Shown: positions 1-9,402, numbered from the stretch's first letter. The stretch is 64,000 nt of DNA from Luteolibacter sp. Y139 (GCF_038066715.1 NZ_JBBUKT010000004.1:496001-560000), one strand, 5' to 3'. Translations and numbers: made by a program. Notes: generated from the letters alone by a model not told the origin.

Positions 1-3000
1 GTGGGGGTGAGGGGGGCGGTGAGTTCGAGGCGATTCAGGGCTCCATCGACATGGATGCTCGACGGTGCGGTGAGTTCGACAGCGACGGGGATGACGACGT
101 GGTTTTCGCCATCGCCGGGATCGTAGCGGAGTGCGCCTAGCTTTCCCTGGCCGGTGTCATCGGGGATGGCGATGCCGCGGCCGGTGCCGGCGATCTTGAT
201 GGGCTTGGCGAAGCCATAGGTGCGGGGCACGCCGGGGGTGTCGCTGCCGGAGGTGAGACGAAGTTGGCCGCCGGGGCTGACGGTGATGGATGAGACGAAG
301 GTGGGTGTGGAAGGCTGGGAGACCTGGAGTACGCCCTCGGCGATCGCGAGCTCGCCGGTGAAGTTCTTTTCCTCACCTGTGAGAGAGGCGATGCCGAGGC
401 CGGTCTTTCGGAGACCGCCGGGGCCGCTCCAGCGCTCGCGCAGGCGGAGCGCACCGTAGTCGTGATCGCCATCGAGTTGATTCACCTGCAACTCAAGGGT
501 GTTGGTGAGGACGCTGCCGGCGACGACTTCGAATTCGACGAAGCCATCGCCATTGCCATCGATCTGGATTTTCGCGTCTTGGCCGGATCCGTTGAAGGTG
601 AGGGTTTTTCCGGTGAGTTCGTCCTGGATGCGATTGCGGTAGTAGGCGTTGGTTTCGTTGAAGCGGATGCTGCCGACGGTGACGGGGGCGGTGAGGCTGA
701 TGTCGCGATCGATGCCTGAGGGCGCATTGATGACGGCGCGCTTGCCGGAGGCATTGGGATAGCCGGACGGGGTCCAATTGGTATTGGTGGTCCAGTTCGC
801 GTCGCCGCTCGGTTTGAAGATCGATTCGGCGGAGAGTGAGGAGAAGAGGGCTTCATCGAGAGCGCTCCACACGCCGCTGCTGAGTGCGCGGGCCTTCAGT
901 GTTTTCTGGCCGGTGATGGTGAGAGCGGCGGTGTAGGCGGTGGCGGTGGATGAGACCGCGCCGGTGTTTTCGACGCGTGGGTCGGAGCCATCGAGCGTGT
1001 AGTAGATGGTGCCAGCGGGTGCGGTGATCGAGACGGTCTGGCCGGCGGTCAACTGGCCGCCGTGCTGGCTGAAGGTGGGGGCAACGACCGCGGGGTAGAG
1101 CGAGGAGTTCTTGAGCTGGGTGAGCAGGTTCGCGGTGCGGACAGGGAAGTAGGTATTCAGGAGGCGATCGCGCTCGGCGAGCCACTGGGGATTCAGCGAG
1201 TAGATGGGCGAGGGGCCATCGAGATCGTAGATCTCCTTGCGATAAGCGCCCCAGCGGGCTTGCTCGGCGAAGATGCCGGGCTGGGCCTTTGCCGCGGCAT
1301 CGGTGAAGCGGGCGGCGATCACGGTGGGGGTGAGTGCGCCACCATTGAAGAGATAGCGATGAGCGCGGTCGGCGAAGCGGAGGCGGAACTCGGCATTCTG
1401 CCGCAGCGCGGTGTAGAGCATGCCGGGGTTTTCGTAGGTGAGGTCGCTGTTCGGCGGATTGGTGCGATTGGAGGTGGCGCTTTCGAGGGTCTTCTCCGCG
1501 TCCCAGACGAAGAAGCGGTAGCCAGCACCTGGAGATCGAAGGCGGGTGGCGGTCCAGTTGTTGTCCGGCCAGTCCTGATTGGAGCCGTAGAAGTTCAGCA
1601 GCATGTAGTCGATATATTGGTCGACATCGAGGTACTGCTTGATGGCGGCATACTGAGCCGAAGTGGTGACGCCGGCGCGGGCGAGGTCGCGCAAGGTATT
1701 CCAGGCGACATTGTCACCATCCACGACGCCGTCATGGTTCATGGCATCATAGTCCTCGGGATCGCCGCCGAAGTAGCTGGCGGAGAACTTGGAATCGGGC
1801 CGCTCGGAGGGATTGTAGATGCCCCAGTAGATGCCGTTGATATAGAGGTGAACGAGGTTGCCGTGAGAGGCGGCACCATTCATGGCAAGCTGGGTATCCC
1901 GCATGAACTGATCGTGGAAAGAAAGGCCGCGATCGCGTTCGGATGAGGCGGGGTGAATCCAAGAGTTGTTGAAATTCGCGCGCAGGATGAGGGAGTCGAA
2001 ATCGGCCAGCGGCGTGCCGGCATCACTGAAGATGGGAACCCGAAGGCGGCCTTCGCCATACTCGCCACGGAAGGCGAGGCGGAAGGACTGCTTGGGCGAC
2101 TTGTCCTCGAAGCGGCTGGCTCCGCCATGGATGCGCAGGCCGGCATCGATCTGGGTTTCGAAGGAATTGTCGGCGGTGAGCCACTCGGCGGAGACCACTT
2201 TCTCGAAGCCATGCAGGAGCGTATTGCTGTAGAGACCGTCCTCGCCGAACATGTCCAGAGGCGCGAGCGAGAGCGACAGCGTGGGCAGGCCGCCGAGCGC
2301 TGACTTCATGGTGGCCGTGTAGCCGGACTGCGCGGCGATGGTGGGGCTGATGGAATAGCTGGTCTGCGCGAAGTCACCCCAGTTTGCCGGGTAGCCGCTT
2401 GGCCGTGCGGTCTGGGTGACGATGTCATTGAGGAAAAAATAGGAACTGGTGGTGATGGCGCGGCTGGGCAAGGCGGTGCTTTTGAAGGCGGCGGCGCGTA
2501 CGACGCGGGTCTTGTTGATCGAGATGGGGGAGGTGTAGGTGGTGCCGTTTGTGAGGGAGGGTTCGCTGCCATCGAGCGTGTAGCGGAGGGTCACGCCCGG
2601 CTCGGGATGGGTGATGGTGAGCGAGAAGGCGGTGGTCTTGAAACCGCGAGCGGCGGAGAAGGCCGGCTTGACCAGCGGTGCGCCGTAGGACAAGGCGGCA
2701 TTCGGCTGGTTGGGCGTGGGGGTGGCGAACCACTTCCAGGTATTGCCGCTTTCCGGGCTGCGGCCGCAGCTGGTGTCCTGAGGGAGCACCATGGGAGCTA
2801 CTAGGTCTTCCGTAGTTCCGGTGGGGCGGGTGAGGACGATGGATTCGCCATCGGAATCGATGCTGAAATTGGTGTGGAGCTTCGGTCCGGGCGGCAGGGT
2901 GGCACCGGGCAGGGCGTAGCGGGTGCCGAGATGGACATCGAGGAAGGCGAGCTCGGTGGAATTCAGCGGGCGATCGTAGAGGAGGAACTCGGCGATATCG

Positions 3001-3929
3001 CCATTGAAGTTCCGGCCGGTGCGTGAGCTACCGACGGACATCTGCGTCAGGCTGAAAAGGAGCACGGTGCCGGGGCTCTGCGCTCGCGAGCCGATCATCT
3101 GGCCATTCTTGTAGAGGCGGGCGAGCGGCGAATTCTGCGTGCCGGCCATGGTGGCGGAGAGGACGACCCACTCATCGTCACCGGCTGCTGCTTCGGCATT
3201 GATCTGGTTCATCGCGCCAGAGCGGAAGCTGGTGTTGCCGAGGGTGCCGACTTCTAGAGAGGTATCGGTGGTGGCATCGTTGGTATTCCACGCGCCGAAG
3301 ATGCCGGACGGGGTGCCGGTGCCGGACCACTTCGAGACGGCGAAGAGGGAGTAGTTGTGGAGATTGGTGAGGCCCTTGAAGCCGGAGGTGGGCAGGCGGA
3401 ATTCCTGGGAGCTGGAGCGCGAGAATTGGAAGGCGGGCTTGCCGTTGATGCGGTTGGTTTTGAAAACGGGGCGGTTCGAGGAGGAGGGGGCGGTGCCGTT
3501 GTTGCTGCGGCCGCTGAGGTCGGTCCAGGTGGTGACGGATTGGCCGTCGGTGTAGGACTGGCCTTCGGCTTTCAGCCAGAGGACGAGGCCGGGGATATCG
3601 GCCGGGGAACTGGCGGTGAGGGTGGCTGCGCCGGTGCGGTCCTTGCCGGAACACCAGACGAGGAGCCGCTGGCCGGCACCGATCTGGACGGCGGGGAAGA
3701 CCCACTTGAAGGGATCGTCGGTGTGGTCGGATAGACCCCAGCCGGCGAGATTTACCGAGGAGGCGCCGCGGTTGTACAGCTCGACCCAGTCGGAAGGATC
3801 GCCATCCTCATCAAGCAAGGTGGAGCCGTTCGACGACTGGAATTCATTAACGACAACATCGGCATGGCAATTGACCGCTAAGGCCAAGCCAGCGAGGAGC
3901 GCCAGGGTTTGGTGACGCACGGGGGGCAT
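1..3929 (-). CDS. CotH kinase family surface protein with lamin-tail and LamG domains (3' end outside window)
   Basis: The reading frame is open from the ATG at 3929 to the window edge (about 1309 codons), so the C-terminus is missing. A signal peptide (LALLAGLALAVNCHA) is followed by a lamin-tail domain (about residues 20-90, VVVNEFQSSNG, DWVELYN), a LamG/concanavalin-like domain (about 95-330), a chitobiase C-terminal-like module (about 446, TLRYTLDGSEPS), a CotH-type domain (about 540-900; LRIHGGASR near 600, then NLVHLYINGIYWGIYNPSERPD), a second chitobiase-like module (about 976, IYYTLDGSDP) and beta-strand material with a PATR-like segment near 1170-1195. CotH proteins are secretory-pathway-type kinases, and this lamin-tail plus CotH layout is common in Verrucomicrobia and Planctomycetes. 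An exported or surface role is inferred; the substrate is unknown. Confidence 0.85.
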   Translation of the reverse strand, partial: MPPVRHQTLALLAGLALAVNCHADVVVNEFQSSNGSTLLDEDGDPSDWVELYNRGASSVNLAGWGLSDHTDDPFKWVFPAVQIGAGQRLLVWCSGKDRTGAATLTASSPADIPGLVLWLKAEGQSYTDGQSVTTWTDLSGRSNNGTAPSSSNRPVFKTNRINGKPAFQFSRSSSQEFRLPTSGFKGLTNLHNYSLFAVSKWSGTGTPSGIFGAWNTNDATTDTSLEVGTLGNTSFRSGAMNQINAEAAAGDDEWVVLSATMAGTQNSPLARLYKNGQMIGSRAQSPGTVLLFSLTQMSVGSSRTGRNFNGDIAEFLLYDRPLNSTELAFLDVHLGTRYALPGATLPPGPKLHTNFSIDSDGESIVLTRPTGTTEDLVAPMVLPQDTSCGRSPESGNTWKWFATPTPNQPNAALSYGAPLVKPAFSAARGFKTTAFSLTITHPEPGVTLRYTLDGSEPSLTNGTTYTSPISINKTRVVRAAAFKSTALPSRAITTSSYFFLNDIVTQTARPSGYPANWGDFAQTSYSISPTIAAQSGYTATMKSALGGLPTLSLSLAPLDMFGEDGLYSNTLLHGFEKVVSAEWLTADNSFETQIDAGLRIHGGASRFEDKSPKQSFRLAFRGEYGEGRLRVPIFSDAGTPLADFDSLILRANFNNSWIHPASSERDRGLSFHDQFMRDTQLAMNGAASHGNLVHLYINGIYWGIYNPSERPDSKFSASYFGGDPEDYDAMNHDGVVDGDNVAWNTLRDLARAGVTTSAQYAAIKQYLDVDQYIDYMLLNFYGSNQDWPDNNWTATRLRSPGAGYRFFVWDAEKTLESATSNRTNPPNSDLTYENPGMLYTALRQNAEFRLRFADRAHRYLFNGGALTPTVIAARFTDAAAKAQPGIFAEQARWGAYRKEIYDLDGPSPIYSLNPQWLAERDRLLNTYFPVRTANLLTQLKNSSLYPAVVAPTFSQHGGQLTAGQTVSITAPAGTIYYTLDGSDPRVENTGAVSSTATAYTAALTITGQKTLKARALSSGVWSALDEALFSSLSAESIFKPSGDANWTTNTNWTPSGYPNASGKRAVINAPSGIDRDISLTAPVTVGSIRFNETNAYYRNRIQDELTGKTLTFNGSGQDAKIQIDGNGDGFVEFEVVAGSVLTNTLELQVNQLDGDHDYGALRLRERWSGPGGLRKTGLGIASLTGEEKNFTGELAIAEGVLQVSQPSTPTFVSSITVSPGGQLRLTSGSDTPGVPRTYGFAKPIKIAGTGRGIAIPDDTGQGKLGALRYDPGDGENHVVIPVAVELTAPSSIHVDGALNRLELTAPLTP

Positions 3930-4262
3930 GCGAGGGGGCTAAGGGGAACTCTAGCAGCATGTTACAAGTTTGTGACCTTGTGCAAGCACTCTATCAATTC
4001 GGAGTTGTTGAAAATCAGTGTGGTGGGAATGCGGGGCGGCATTCTGATCGCGGAGATATGCTTGCGTTGCGGGGCTTTCGACTCAGGTCTCCGGTATGAA
4101 GGACGTCAAGATGGGTGGCGTCGATTTCCCGGCAGAAGAAGAGAGGCGCTATCCCTTTGCCCCAGGGTCTCTACTGCAGACACCGTAGCAACACACCGGA
4201 GGCTGAGTGGCGAACAAGCAATCCAGAGGCAGAAGACAGGATGAGGGGGAGCTGCCCCGGTC
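3930..4262. other. Intergenic region without a recognisable gene
   Basis: This 333-base stretch lies between the CotH gene start and the PAP2 gene stop. It is less GC-rich than its surroundings in the first 100 bases. No reading frame in it resembles a protein I recognise. It probably carries the upstream region of the CotH gene and nothing else I can support. Confidence 0.5.
3959..3985 (-). promoter_or_regulatory. Possible promoter of the CotH protein gene
   Basis: On the minus strand a TTGCAC hexamer and a TAACAT hexamer are separated by about 15 bases, ending about 30 bases before the ATG. The spacing is short and no transcript evidence exists, so this is a weak call. Confidence 0.2.
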
Positions 4263-5063
4263 TTAGCTTGCCTCGTGAGGAGAGGATGGTTTTCCCCGGT
4301 TCTCCATCCATTTTGTAGCAAAGGCATACAGGGTGCCCCAGACTGCTCCGAGCATCCAGCCGCCGATGACATCGGTCGGCCAATGGACGCCGAGGTAGAC
4401 GCGACTGATTCCGACGCAAACCGGAATCAGGAGGGACAGGGTCATCACGAAGAATCGCGTCGCGCGCCGTGACGAAGTGCGTGCAATCATGAGGCCGAGC
4501 GTCAGGTAAATCACGGTGGCCATGGTCGTGTGGCCACTGGGGAAGCTCGCACCGCTGACGAAAGTCCCATGAGCGACAAGGTCCGGCCTTGGACGACTAT
4601 AGAAGACCTTGAGAAGATTCATGGCCGCCATAGCGCTGCCGATCGAAAGGAGTCCCATGAGTGTGGCCTTTCCCTTTCCCGAGAGAAGTGCGGCACCGAG
4701 ACCTGCAGTCGAGACGAGGGTGAGGATGCTGAAGCTACCCAAGGCTGTGATGTCACGCGCCATCTCCGCGGCTCGCAAAGAGCCCAAAGGATCCGAGGGA
4801 GGTTCCTTTCCTTGCAAAGCCAAGAGGAGATCCGGGTCGAGGTGGGCAAACGTGTCCGCCCGAACCCCGATTCCCAGTATCACGAACAGGATCAGTGCAG
4901 CGAAGGCTGCGACAAGCAGGGAAAGGCCGGGTACAGCCCGAGGCAGGCTGACAGGGGCTCCCATGCGAGGACCTTCGGATGGCGGGCCGGGTTTGGCGGG
5001 CCGGTGCCGCCCCTGGGTATCCGGTTCACCGCTGGTGCTGCCACCCCGTGACGGTGGATTCAT
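4263..5063 (-). CDS. PAP2-family membrane phosphatase
   Basis: A 266-residue integral membrane phosphatase of the PAP2 family (phosphatidic acid, undecaprenyl pyrophosphate or PG-phosphate phosphatases). All three catalytic signatures are visible in order: KVFYSRPRP (KX6RP), FPSGH (PSGH) and SRVYLGVHWPTD (SRX5HX3D). Several hydrophobic segments flank them. The ATG at 5063 (MNPPSRGG) is preferred over one at 5231, because the longer form adds 56 arginine-rich residues that overlap the neighbouring NamZ gene end. A proline-rich cytosolic N-terminus precedes the first membrane segment (LSLLVAAFAALILFVI). Substrate cannot be assigned from sequence. Confidence 0.88.
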   Translation of the reverse strand: MNPPSRGGSTSGEPDTQGRHRPAKPGPPSEGPRMGAPVSLPRAVPGLSLLVAAFAALILFVILGIGVRADTFAHLDPDLLLALQGKEPPSDPLGSLRAAEMARDITALGSFSILTLVSTAGLGAALLSGKGKATLMGLLSIGSAMAAMNLLKVFYSRPRPDLVAHGTFVSGASFPSGHTTMATVIYLTLGLMIARTSSRRATRFFVMTLSLLIPVCVGISRVYLGVHWPTDVIGGWMLGAVWGTLYAFATKWMENRGKPSSPHEAS

Positions 5064-5178
5064 GGGAATATTTCTAACCGGGGCGAGATTAGAAAGCCGT
5101 GAGGACGGTGGTCTGTTAGATTCTAACGGTGGGACAATCGGGCATTGCGCGCTGGAACAGGGGGCTCGGGAGAACCGT

Positions 5179-7566
5179 CTATCGAATCGAGCCGTCCCCC
5201 GCCGGACCTTTCGGAGAAAGTTCCCTGCCATTTTGAGGCCGCGGGTAGAGCAGGTAGGGCTCGCGGCGTTTTAGGAAGGATGGCAGGTCGCGGTCGCGGA
5301 TGGAGCGGATGGTTTCGAGGGGCTTGTCTTGCTGGATGACGGTGAGGGTTTCGGGGTCACCGAGGAGTTTGGCGATGTTCTCGAGCTTCAGCTCGGAGGG
5401 GTAGAGGCGGTGGAGGGTGGTGGCGAGGAGGATGCCGAGGTCGGTGGGGCGGAAGGTTTCGCGATCGGTGAGGAGGAGGCGGACGCCGCGGCACTCCTGG
5501 TCCTGGTAGACGCTGGCGGTGGGAGTGAAACGGACGGGGATGAAGCGGATGCCGGGGAGCGTGGATTTGTTCAGTTCGGTGGCGAGCTTGAGATCGTCGA
5601 TGTACGGTGCGCCTAGTAGCTCGAAGGGGGTGCCGGTGCCGCGGCCGACGCTGAGCTTGCAGAACTCCAGGAGGCCGACGCCGGGGTAGAGGGTGGCGGC
5701 GGTGAGGCTGCGCATGTTTGGCGAGGGGTCGCGCCAGGGGAGCGAGGATTCATCGAACCAGCGGAGGGGTGAGCCGCCTTCGCAGCGGATGACGCCGAGA
5801 TCGGTGCCGAACTTGCGCTCGGCATTGATGAGGCGGGCGAGTTCGCCGACGGTCATGCCGTGGCGGAGGGGGATCTCGTGGGCGGCGACGAAGCTGCGTT
5901 CGGCGGTGAGGACGGGGCCTTCGACGGTGGCGCCGATGGGATTGACGCGGTCGAGGACGACGAAGCGGAGCTTGGCCTTGCCGGCGGCTTCCAGGCAGTT
6001 CGCCATGGTGGAGATGTAGGTGTAGAAGCGGCAGCCGATGTCCTGGATGTCAAAGACGAGGGTATCGATGCCTTGGAGCTGTTCCGGTGCGGGAGTACGA
6101 TGTTCGCCGTACAAGCTGAAGACGGGGAGGCCGGTCTTTTCGTCGGTGGTGTCGCCGATCTTTTCCTGATCGAGTTCGCCGCGGATGCCGTGTTCGGGGG
6201 CGAAGAGTGCGACTAGCTTGAGATCGGGGGCGGCGTGGAGGAGGTCGATGGTGGGATTGCGTTCGCGATCGATGCCGGTGTGATTGGTGATGAGGCCGAT
6301 CCTGCGGCCGCGGAGCTGGCGGAAGTGGTCGCGCTCGAGGATGTCGATGCCATTGAGGACGGGGCCGTCTTTGGTGGGGCGGCGGACGATGGGTGGGTTC
6401 GCGGGGTCGGGTGGCAATGCGCCTTCGACCTTGGTGAAGTCGAAGCCTTCGATGGCTTGGGCGGCGAGTGTGCCGAGTTCGCGTTGCAGGCCGATGACGT
6501 TGCCTTCTTCATCGGGGTGATTGCGGTTCGAGAGGAAGATGGTGGCGGTCTTTGAGAAGGGATCGAGCCAGAGGCGGGTGCCGGTCCAGCCGGTGTGGCC
6601 GTAGCTGCCGATGGGGAAGAGGTCGCCGCGGGGGCCTGCGTAGGGAGAGTCGATGTCCCAGCCGAAGCCGCGGCGGGGGAGGCCGGGCGGGGTTTGGACG
6701 GAGGTCATGGCCTTGACCGTTTCCGCTTTGAAGATGCGGACGCCATCGAGTTCGCCGCCGTCTAACAGCATGCGGGCGAAGCGTCCGAGATCGGCGGCGG
6801 TGGTGAAGACACCGGCGTGGCCGGCGACGCCGCCCATGCGGCGCGAGGTGGGATCGTGGACGATGCCGCGGAGGGGCTTGCCATTGGTGACGGTGGTGGG
6901 GGCGATGCGGGAGACGTCGCCGGGGTCGAGGGTGCGGAAGGCGGTGTCCGTCATCTTCAGCGGCTGGAAGATTTCCTTCGCGCAGAAGGCATCGAGGGTG
7001 GTGCCGGCGACGCGCTCGACGATGAGGCCGAGGAGGATGAAATTGATGTCGCTGTAGCGGTAGGTGGTGCCGGGTTGGGCGGGGAGGGGTTCGGCGCAGG
7101 CGGTTTTCAGCGCGCCTTCCTTGCCCTGCCAATCGCCCTGCGGCGGGAGGCCGGCGCGGAGACCGGAGGTGTGGGTGAGGAGCTGGCGGAGGGTGATGGT
7201 TTCCTTGCCATTGCCGTGGAACTCGGGGAGGTAGCGGCTGGCGGGTGCCTCGACATCGAGCTTGCCGGATTCGACGAGCTTCATGATGGCGGAGGTGGTG
7301 GCGATGACCTTGGTGAGCGAAGCGGCGTCGAAGATGGTGTCTTCGGTCATGGGCTCACGCTGGGGGAGGATGGCGCGGTCGCCGTAGGCCTTTTGGTAGA
7401 GGGCGTCTTCGCGTTCGATGCGGAGGACGGCGCCGGGGGTTTTGGCATCGGTGATGGCTTGCGAGATGGCGTCGTCGATTTTTGCAAGACCGGCGGCGGC
7501 GAACGATGCGGCGTGCAATGTGCAGGATAGGCACATGACCAGAAAGAGGCGGAGAAAGCCGGGCAT
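5179..7566 (-). CDS. Secreted serine hydrolase (beta-lactamase fold) fused to NamZ/DUF1343 exo-N-acetylmuramidase domain
   Basis: A 795-residue, two-domain exported protein. After the signal peptide (MPGFLRLFLVMCLSCTLHA) comes a class C beta-lactamase/esterase domain (about 25-375) with SLTK (serine about 83, lysine about 86), YSD (about 171) and HTG (about 324). The second half (about 404-780) is DUF1343, starting GIDILERDHFRQLRGRRIGL and containing TNHTG, FAPEHGIRG and FDIQDIGCRFYTY. DUF1343 is the family of Bacillus subtilis NamZ, which removes MurNAc from the non-reducing end of peptidoglycan fragments. The fused hydrolase may act on the peptide or acyl part of the same fragments (inference). 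The start at 7566 is chosen because the signal peptide begins there. The last 17 residues are encoded by a palindromic repeat (see 5204-5230). Confidence 0.88.
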   Translation of the reverse strand: MPGFLRLFLVMCLSCTLHAASFAAAGLAKIDDAISQAITDAKTPGAVLRIEREDALYQKAYGDRAILPQREPMTEDTIFDAASLTKVIATTSAIMKLVESGKLDVEAPASRYLPEFHGNGKETITLRQLLTHTSGLRAGLPPQGDWQGKEGALKTACAEPLPAQPGTTYRYSDINFILLGLIVERVAGTTLDAFCAKEIFQPLKMTDTAFRTLDPGDVSRIAPTTVTNGKPLRGIVHDPTSRRMGGVAGHAGVFTTAADLGRFARMLLDGGELDGVRIFKAETVKAMTSVQTPPGLPRRGFGWDIDSPYAGPRGDLFPIGSYGHTGWTGTRLWLDPFSKTATIFLSNRNHPDEEGNVIGLQRELGTLAAQAIEGFDFTKVEGALPPDPANPPIVRRPTKDGPVLNGIDILERDHFRQLRGRRIGLITNHTGIDRERNPTIDLLHAAPDLKLVALFAPEHGIRGELDQEKIGDTTDEKTGLPVFSLYGEHRTPAPEQLQGIDTLVFDIQDIGCRFYTYISTMANCLEAAGKAKLRFVVLDRVNPIGATVEGPVLTAERSFVAAHEIPLRHGMTVGELARLINAERKFGTDLGVIRCEGGSPLRWFDESSLPWRDPSPNMRSLTAATLYPGVGLLEFCKLSVGRGTGTPFELLGAPYIDDLKLATELNKSTLPGIRFIPVRFTPTASVYQDQECRGVRLLLTDRETFRPTDLGILLATTLHRLYPSELKLENIAKLLGDPETLTVIQQDKPLETIRSIRDRDLPSFLKRREPYLLYPRPQNGRELSPKGPAGDGSIR
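5204..5230. repeat. Palindromic repeat, family 5, copy 1 (inside NamZ gene 3' end)
   Basis: The arms GGACCTTTC and GAAAGTTCC face each other around GGA. A close relative stands at 41797-41823 (GGGACCTT and AAGGTCCC arms). This copy encodes part of the C-terminal tail of the NamZ fusion protein. Confidence 0.6.
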
Positions 7567-7680
7567 GCGAGGGGTGATGTTACGCGGGAATGAGAGTGTG
7601 GCGATCAAGAATGACCCGTCAAAAGCCGCTGGTAGCGCGGGATTTTGGCTTCCTTGGGGTGCGGGCGAGGGTTCCTTACT

Positions 7681-7709
7681 CGCGGAATGAATTCCGCGCT
7701 CCCAGTGGG
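7681..7709. repeat. Palindromic repeat, family 1 (REP-like), copy 1
   Basis: The inverted repeat GCGGAAT-GA-ATTCCGC is followed by GCTCCCAGTGGG. Further copies are at 13178-13207, 26968-26995 and 51698-51730, and a half copy is at 21170-21192. In the other full copies the sequence TTCGGGC precedes the palindrome. All copies lie between genes. Confidence 0.8.
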
Positions 7710-7748
7710 CAGGAGAAGTGGCACGCGAACGGCGAAGGAGGAGGTGTC

Positions 7749-8009
7749 ATGGATACTACACCTGCTACACGGGCTTCCTTTAGCCTTCCTTCTCTCATCG
7801 CCATTGTCGCCGCGATCGGCAGCTTCATGAATGGGGCTACCTTCGGGCTGATCCTTGCGATCGTCGCGATCTTCTTCGGGATCATCGGCGTGGTGCTTTC
7901 GCTCGCGCCTTCGAAGCGAGGCGGGGTGATCAGCACATTCGGCATCGGCGCGGGTCTCATCGGGATCCTCGCGGCCGTGATCAAGGCGTCGATGTATCTC
8001 TTCTCCTGA
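7749..8009 (+). CDS. Small integral membrane protein, unknown function
   Basis: An 86-residue protein of mostly hydrophobic residues with about three membrane segments (SLIAIVAAIGSF, GLILAIVAIFFGIIGVVLSL, GIGAGLIGILAAVI). A strong ribosome binding site (GAAGGAGGAGGTG) sits a few bases before the ATG at 7749 and fixes the start. It resembles DUF4190-like small membrane proteins in layout only; I do not recognise the family with certainty. Its last 29 bases overlap the 3' end of the convergent lipoprotein gene. Confidence 0.75.
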   Translation: MDTTPATRASFSLPSLIAIVAAIGSFMNGATFGLILAIVAIFFGIIGVVLSLAPSKRGGVISTFGIGAGLIGILAAVIKASMYLFS

Positions 8010-8730
8010 GGCGGCGAAGCTTCCTTACGATCCAAGCCGCGGTGGCTGCCCCTACGAGAAGTAGGGCGGCTGCCGCGGCCCACGCGTATCGCGGGATGGG
8101 CATGGTGGCGCGGAAGCGGGTGACGATGGGTTTCTGGATCGCTTGGCCGAGGGTGTAGTCCCAAGTGAGGGTCTTGCCGTCGTCGGTGACGGAGGTCGCG
8201 TTGCTTTCCTTTGCCGCTTTCGGGAGGTGGATGATGTAGGTGAGATGGCGGTTTTCGCGGTCGTCGCTGCCAACGGCGAGGGAGGCGAGGCCGAGGGCTT
8301 CGCGGACGTGGACGCTGCGGGCGAAGTCGAGGTCGAGCCAGCGGAGGCGGACGTCGAAGTGGCCGGCAATGTCCGCGGTGGACTCGGGGAGGTTTTGGAA
8401 GCTCTCGCTTTTCTTGAGGTCGAGCAGGGAGAGGAGCGACTTGGTGGAGACCTTCACCGAAACGGTCGCGTTGCCGTCCTTCGCTTCGACGGAGATGTCA
8501 TCGAGGATGAGTGAGGGCTGGGTGGCGATGATTTCGCGGATCTTCTTTTCGGTGCCGCTGGTGCCGCCGTTGAGGAAGAGGGCGGACTCGGGCACGGTGT
8601 AGCGCAGCTCGGCGCGGCCCGAGCCATTTCGCTCGATCCAGACTTCCTCGTGGATGTCGAAGCAGGCACCGAGGAGCAGGCAGGCGGCGAGGATGAGGAG
8701 GCGGTGGAAGATGGCGGGAAGCTTGCGCAT
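7981..8730 (-). CDS. Membrane-anchored lipoprotein, LppM-like
   Basis: A 249-residue exported protein with a lipobox (ILAACLLLGAC) near residue 20, an extracytoplasmic region, a single C-terminal membrane segment (YAWAAAAALLLVGAATAAWIV) and a basic cytosolic tail. The start FDIHEEVWIERNGSGRAELRY resembles LppM-type lipoproteins, in which a beta-strand domain follows the anchor cysteine. The ATG at 8730 (MRKLPAIF) places the lipobox normally. It is divergent from the polyketide cluster at 8761, with only 30 bases between the two starts. Confidence 0.65.
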   Translation of the reverse strand: MRKLPAIFHRLLILAACLLLGACFDIHEEVWIERNGSGRAELRYTVPESALFLNGGTSGTEKKIREIIATQPSLILDDISVEAKDGNATVSVKVSTKSLLSLLDLKKSESFQNLPESTADIAGHFDVRLRWLDLDFARSVHVREALGLASLAVGSDDRENRHLTYIIHLPKAAKESNATSVTDDGKTLTWDYTLGQAIQKPIVTRFRATMPIPRYAWAAAAALLLVGAATAAWIVRKLRRLRRRDTSTP

Positions 8731-8760
8731 CGCAGATACGGAAGCCACGCTCTAACCGCG

Positions 8761-9402
8761 ATGCAGCGCGTTGTGGAGCCGGAAATCATTGATCAACTGC
8801 CGCCGGATCATCCGGACGTGAGGCGCAGTCGCGTGGACCTGAAGGTGATCAACTTTTTGATGGGCAACGAGCGCTGGATTGCGCGGCACATCGCGCAGTA
8901 TCCCGAGGCGTTGGCGAAGGGGGTGGTGGAGATCGGGGCGGGTGAGGGGACGCTGCTGCGGCGCTTGGCGAGACAGCATGCGGGCATCCCGCTGACGGCG
9001 TGTGACTTGGCTCCGCGACCGGAGGGCCTGCCGGAGCGGATCGCGTGGGACCGGCGGGATGTGTTTGAAAGCCTGGCGGAGGTGAAGGGCGGGGTGCTGG
9101 CGGCGAATCTTTTCCTGCATCACTTCGAGAACGATGAGCTGGAGCAGTTCCGGCCCCATCTGGAGCGGTTCGAGGTGATTTGTTTCAATGAGCCGTATCG
9201 GGTGGAGCGGACGGTCTGGGATGCGCAGTTCATCCTGCCCTTCGTGGGGCGAGCGACGAAGCACGACATGATGGTGAGCATCCGCGCGGGCTTCGTGCAT
9301 GGCGAGCTGCCGGAGCGGCTGGGGCTGGATTCGTCGAAATGGCGGATTCGGGAGGAAACCACATGGCGCGGCGGGCTGCGCATGCTAGCTTCGCGCATTT
9401 GA
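8761..9402 (+). CDS. Class I SAM-dependent methyltransferase of a type III PKS cluster
   Basis: A 213-residue protein with SAM-binding motif I (VVEIGAGEGT, residues 55-64), an acidic residue closing strand 2 (ACDLAP) and the later motif LAANLFLHHF. It is the first gene of three on the same strand: the next gene (flavoprotein) overlaps its 3' end by 40 bases and the type III PKS follows 3 bases after that. The same gene types occur in srsABC of Streptomyces griseus, where the methyltransferase acts on the resorcinol product of the PKS. Methylation of the polyketide product here is an inference from that precedent. Confidence 0.82.
   Translation: MQRVVEPEIIDQLPPDHPDVRRSRVDLKVINFLMGNERWIARHIAQYPEALAKGVVEIGAGEGTLLRRLARQHAGIPLTACDLAPRPEGLPERIAWDRRDVFESLAEVKGGVLAANLFLHHFENDELEQFRPHLERFEVICFNEPYRVERTVWDAQFILPFVGRATKHDMMVSIRAGFVHGELPERLGLDSSKWRIREETTWRGGLRMLASRI

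Noticed and set aside
5693..7057. Long open frames on the plus strand opposite the NamZ fusion gene
   Set aside because: They are antisense shadows in high-GC DNA: Arg/Ser/Ala-rich, without signal, motif or ribosome binding site, and the opposite strand has a clear domain structure.
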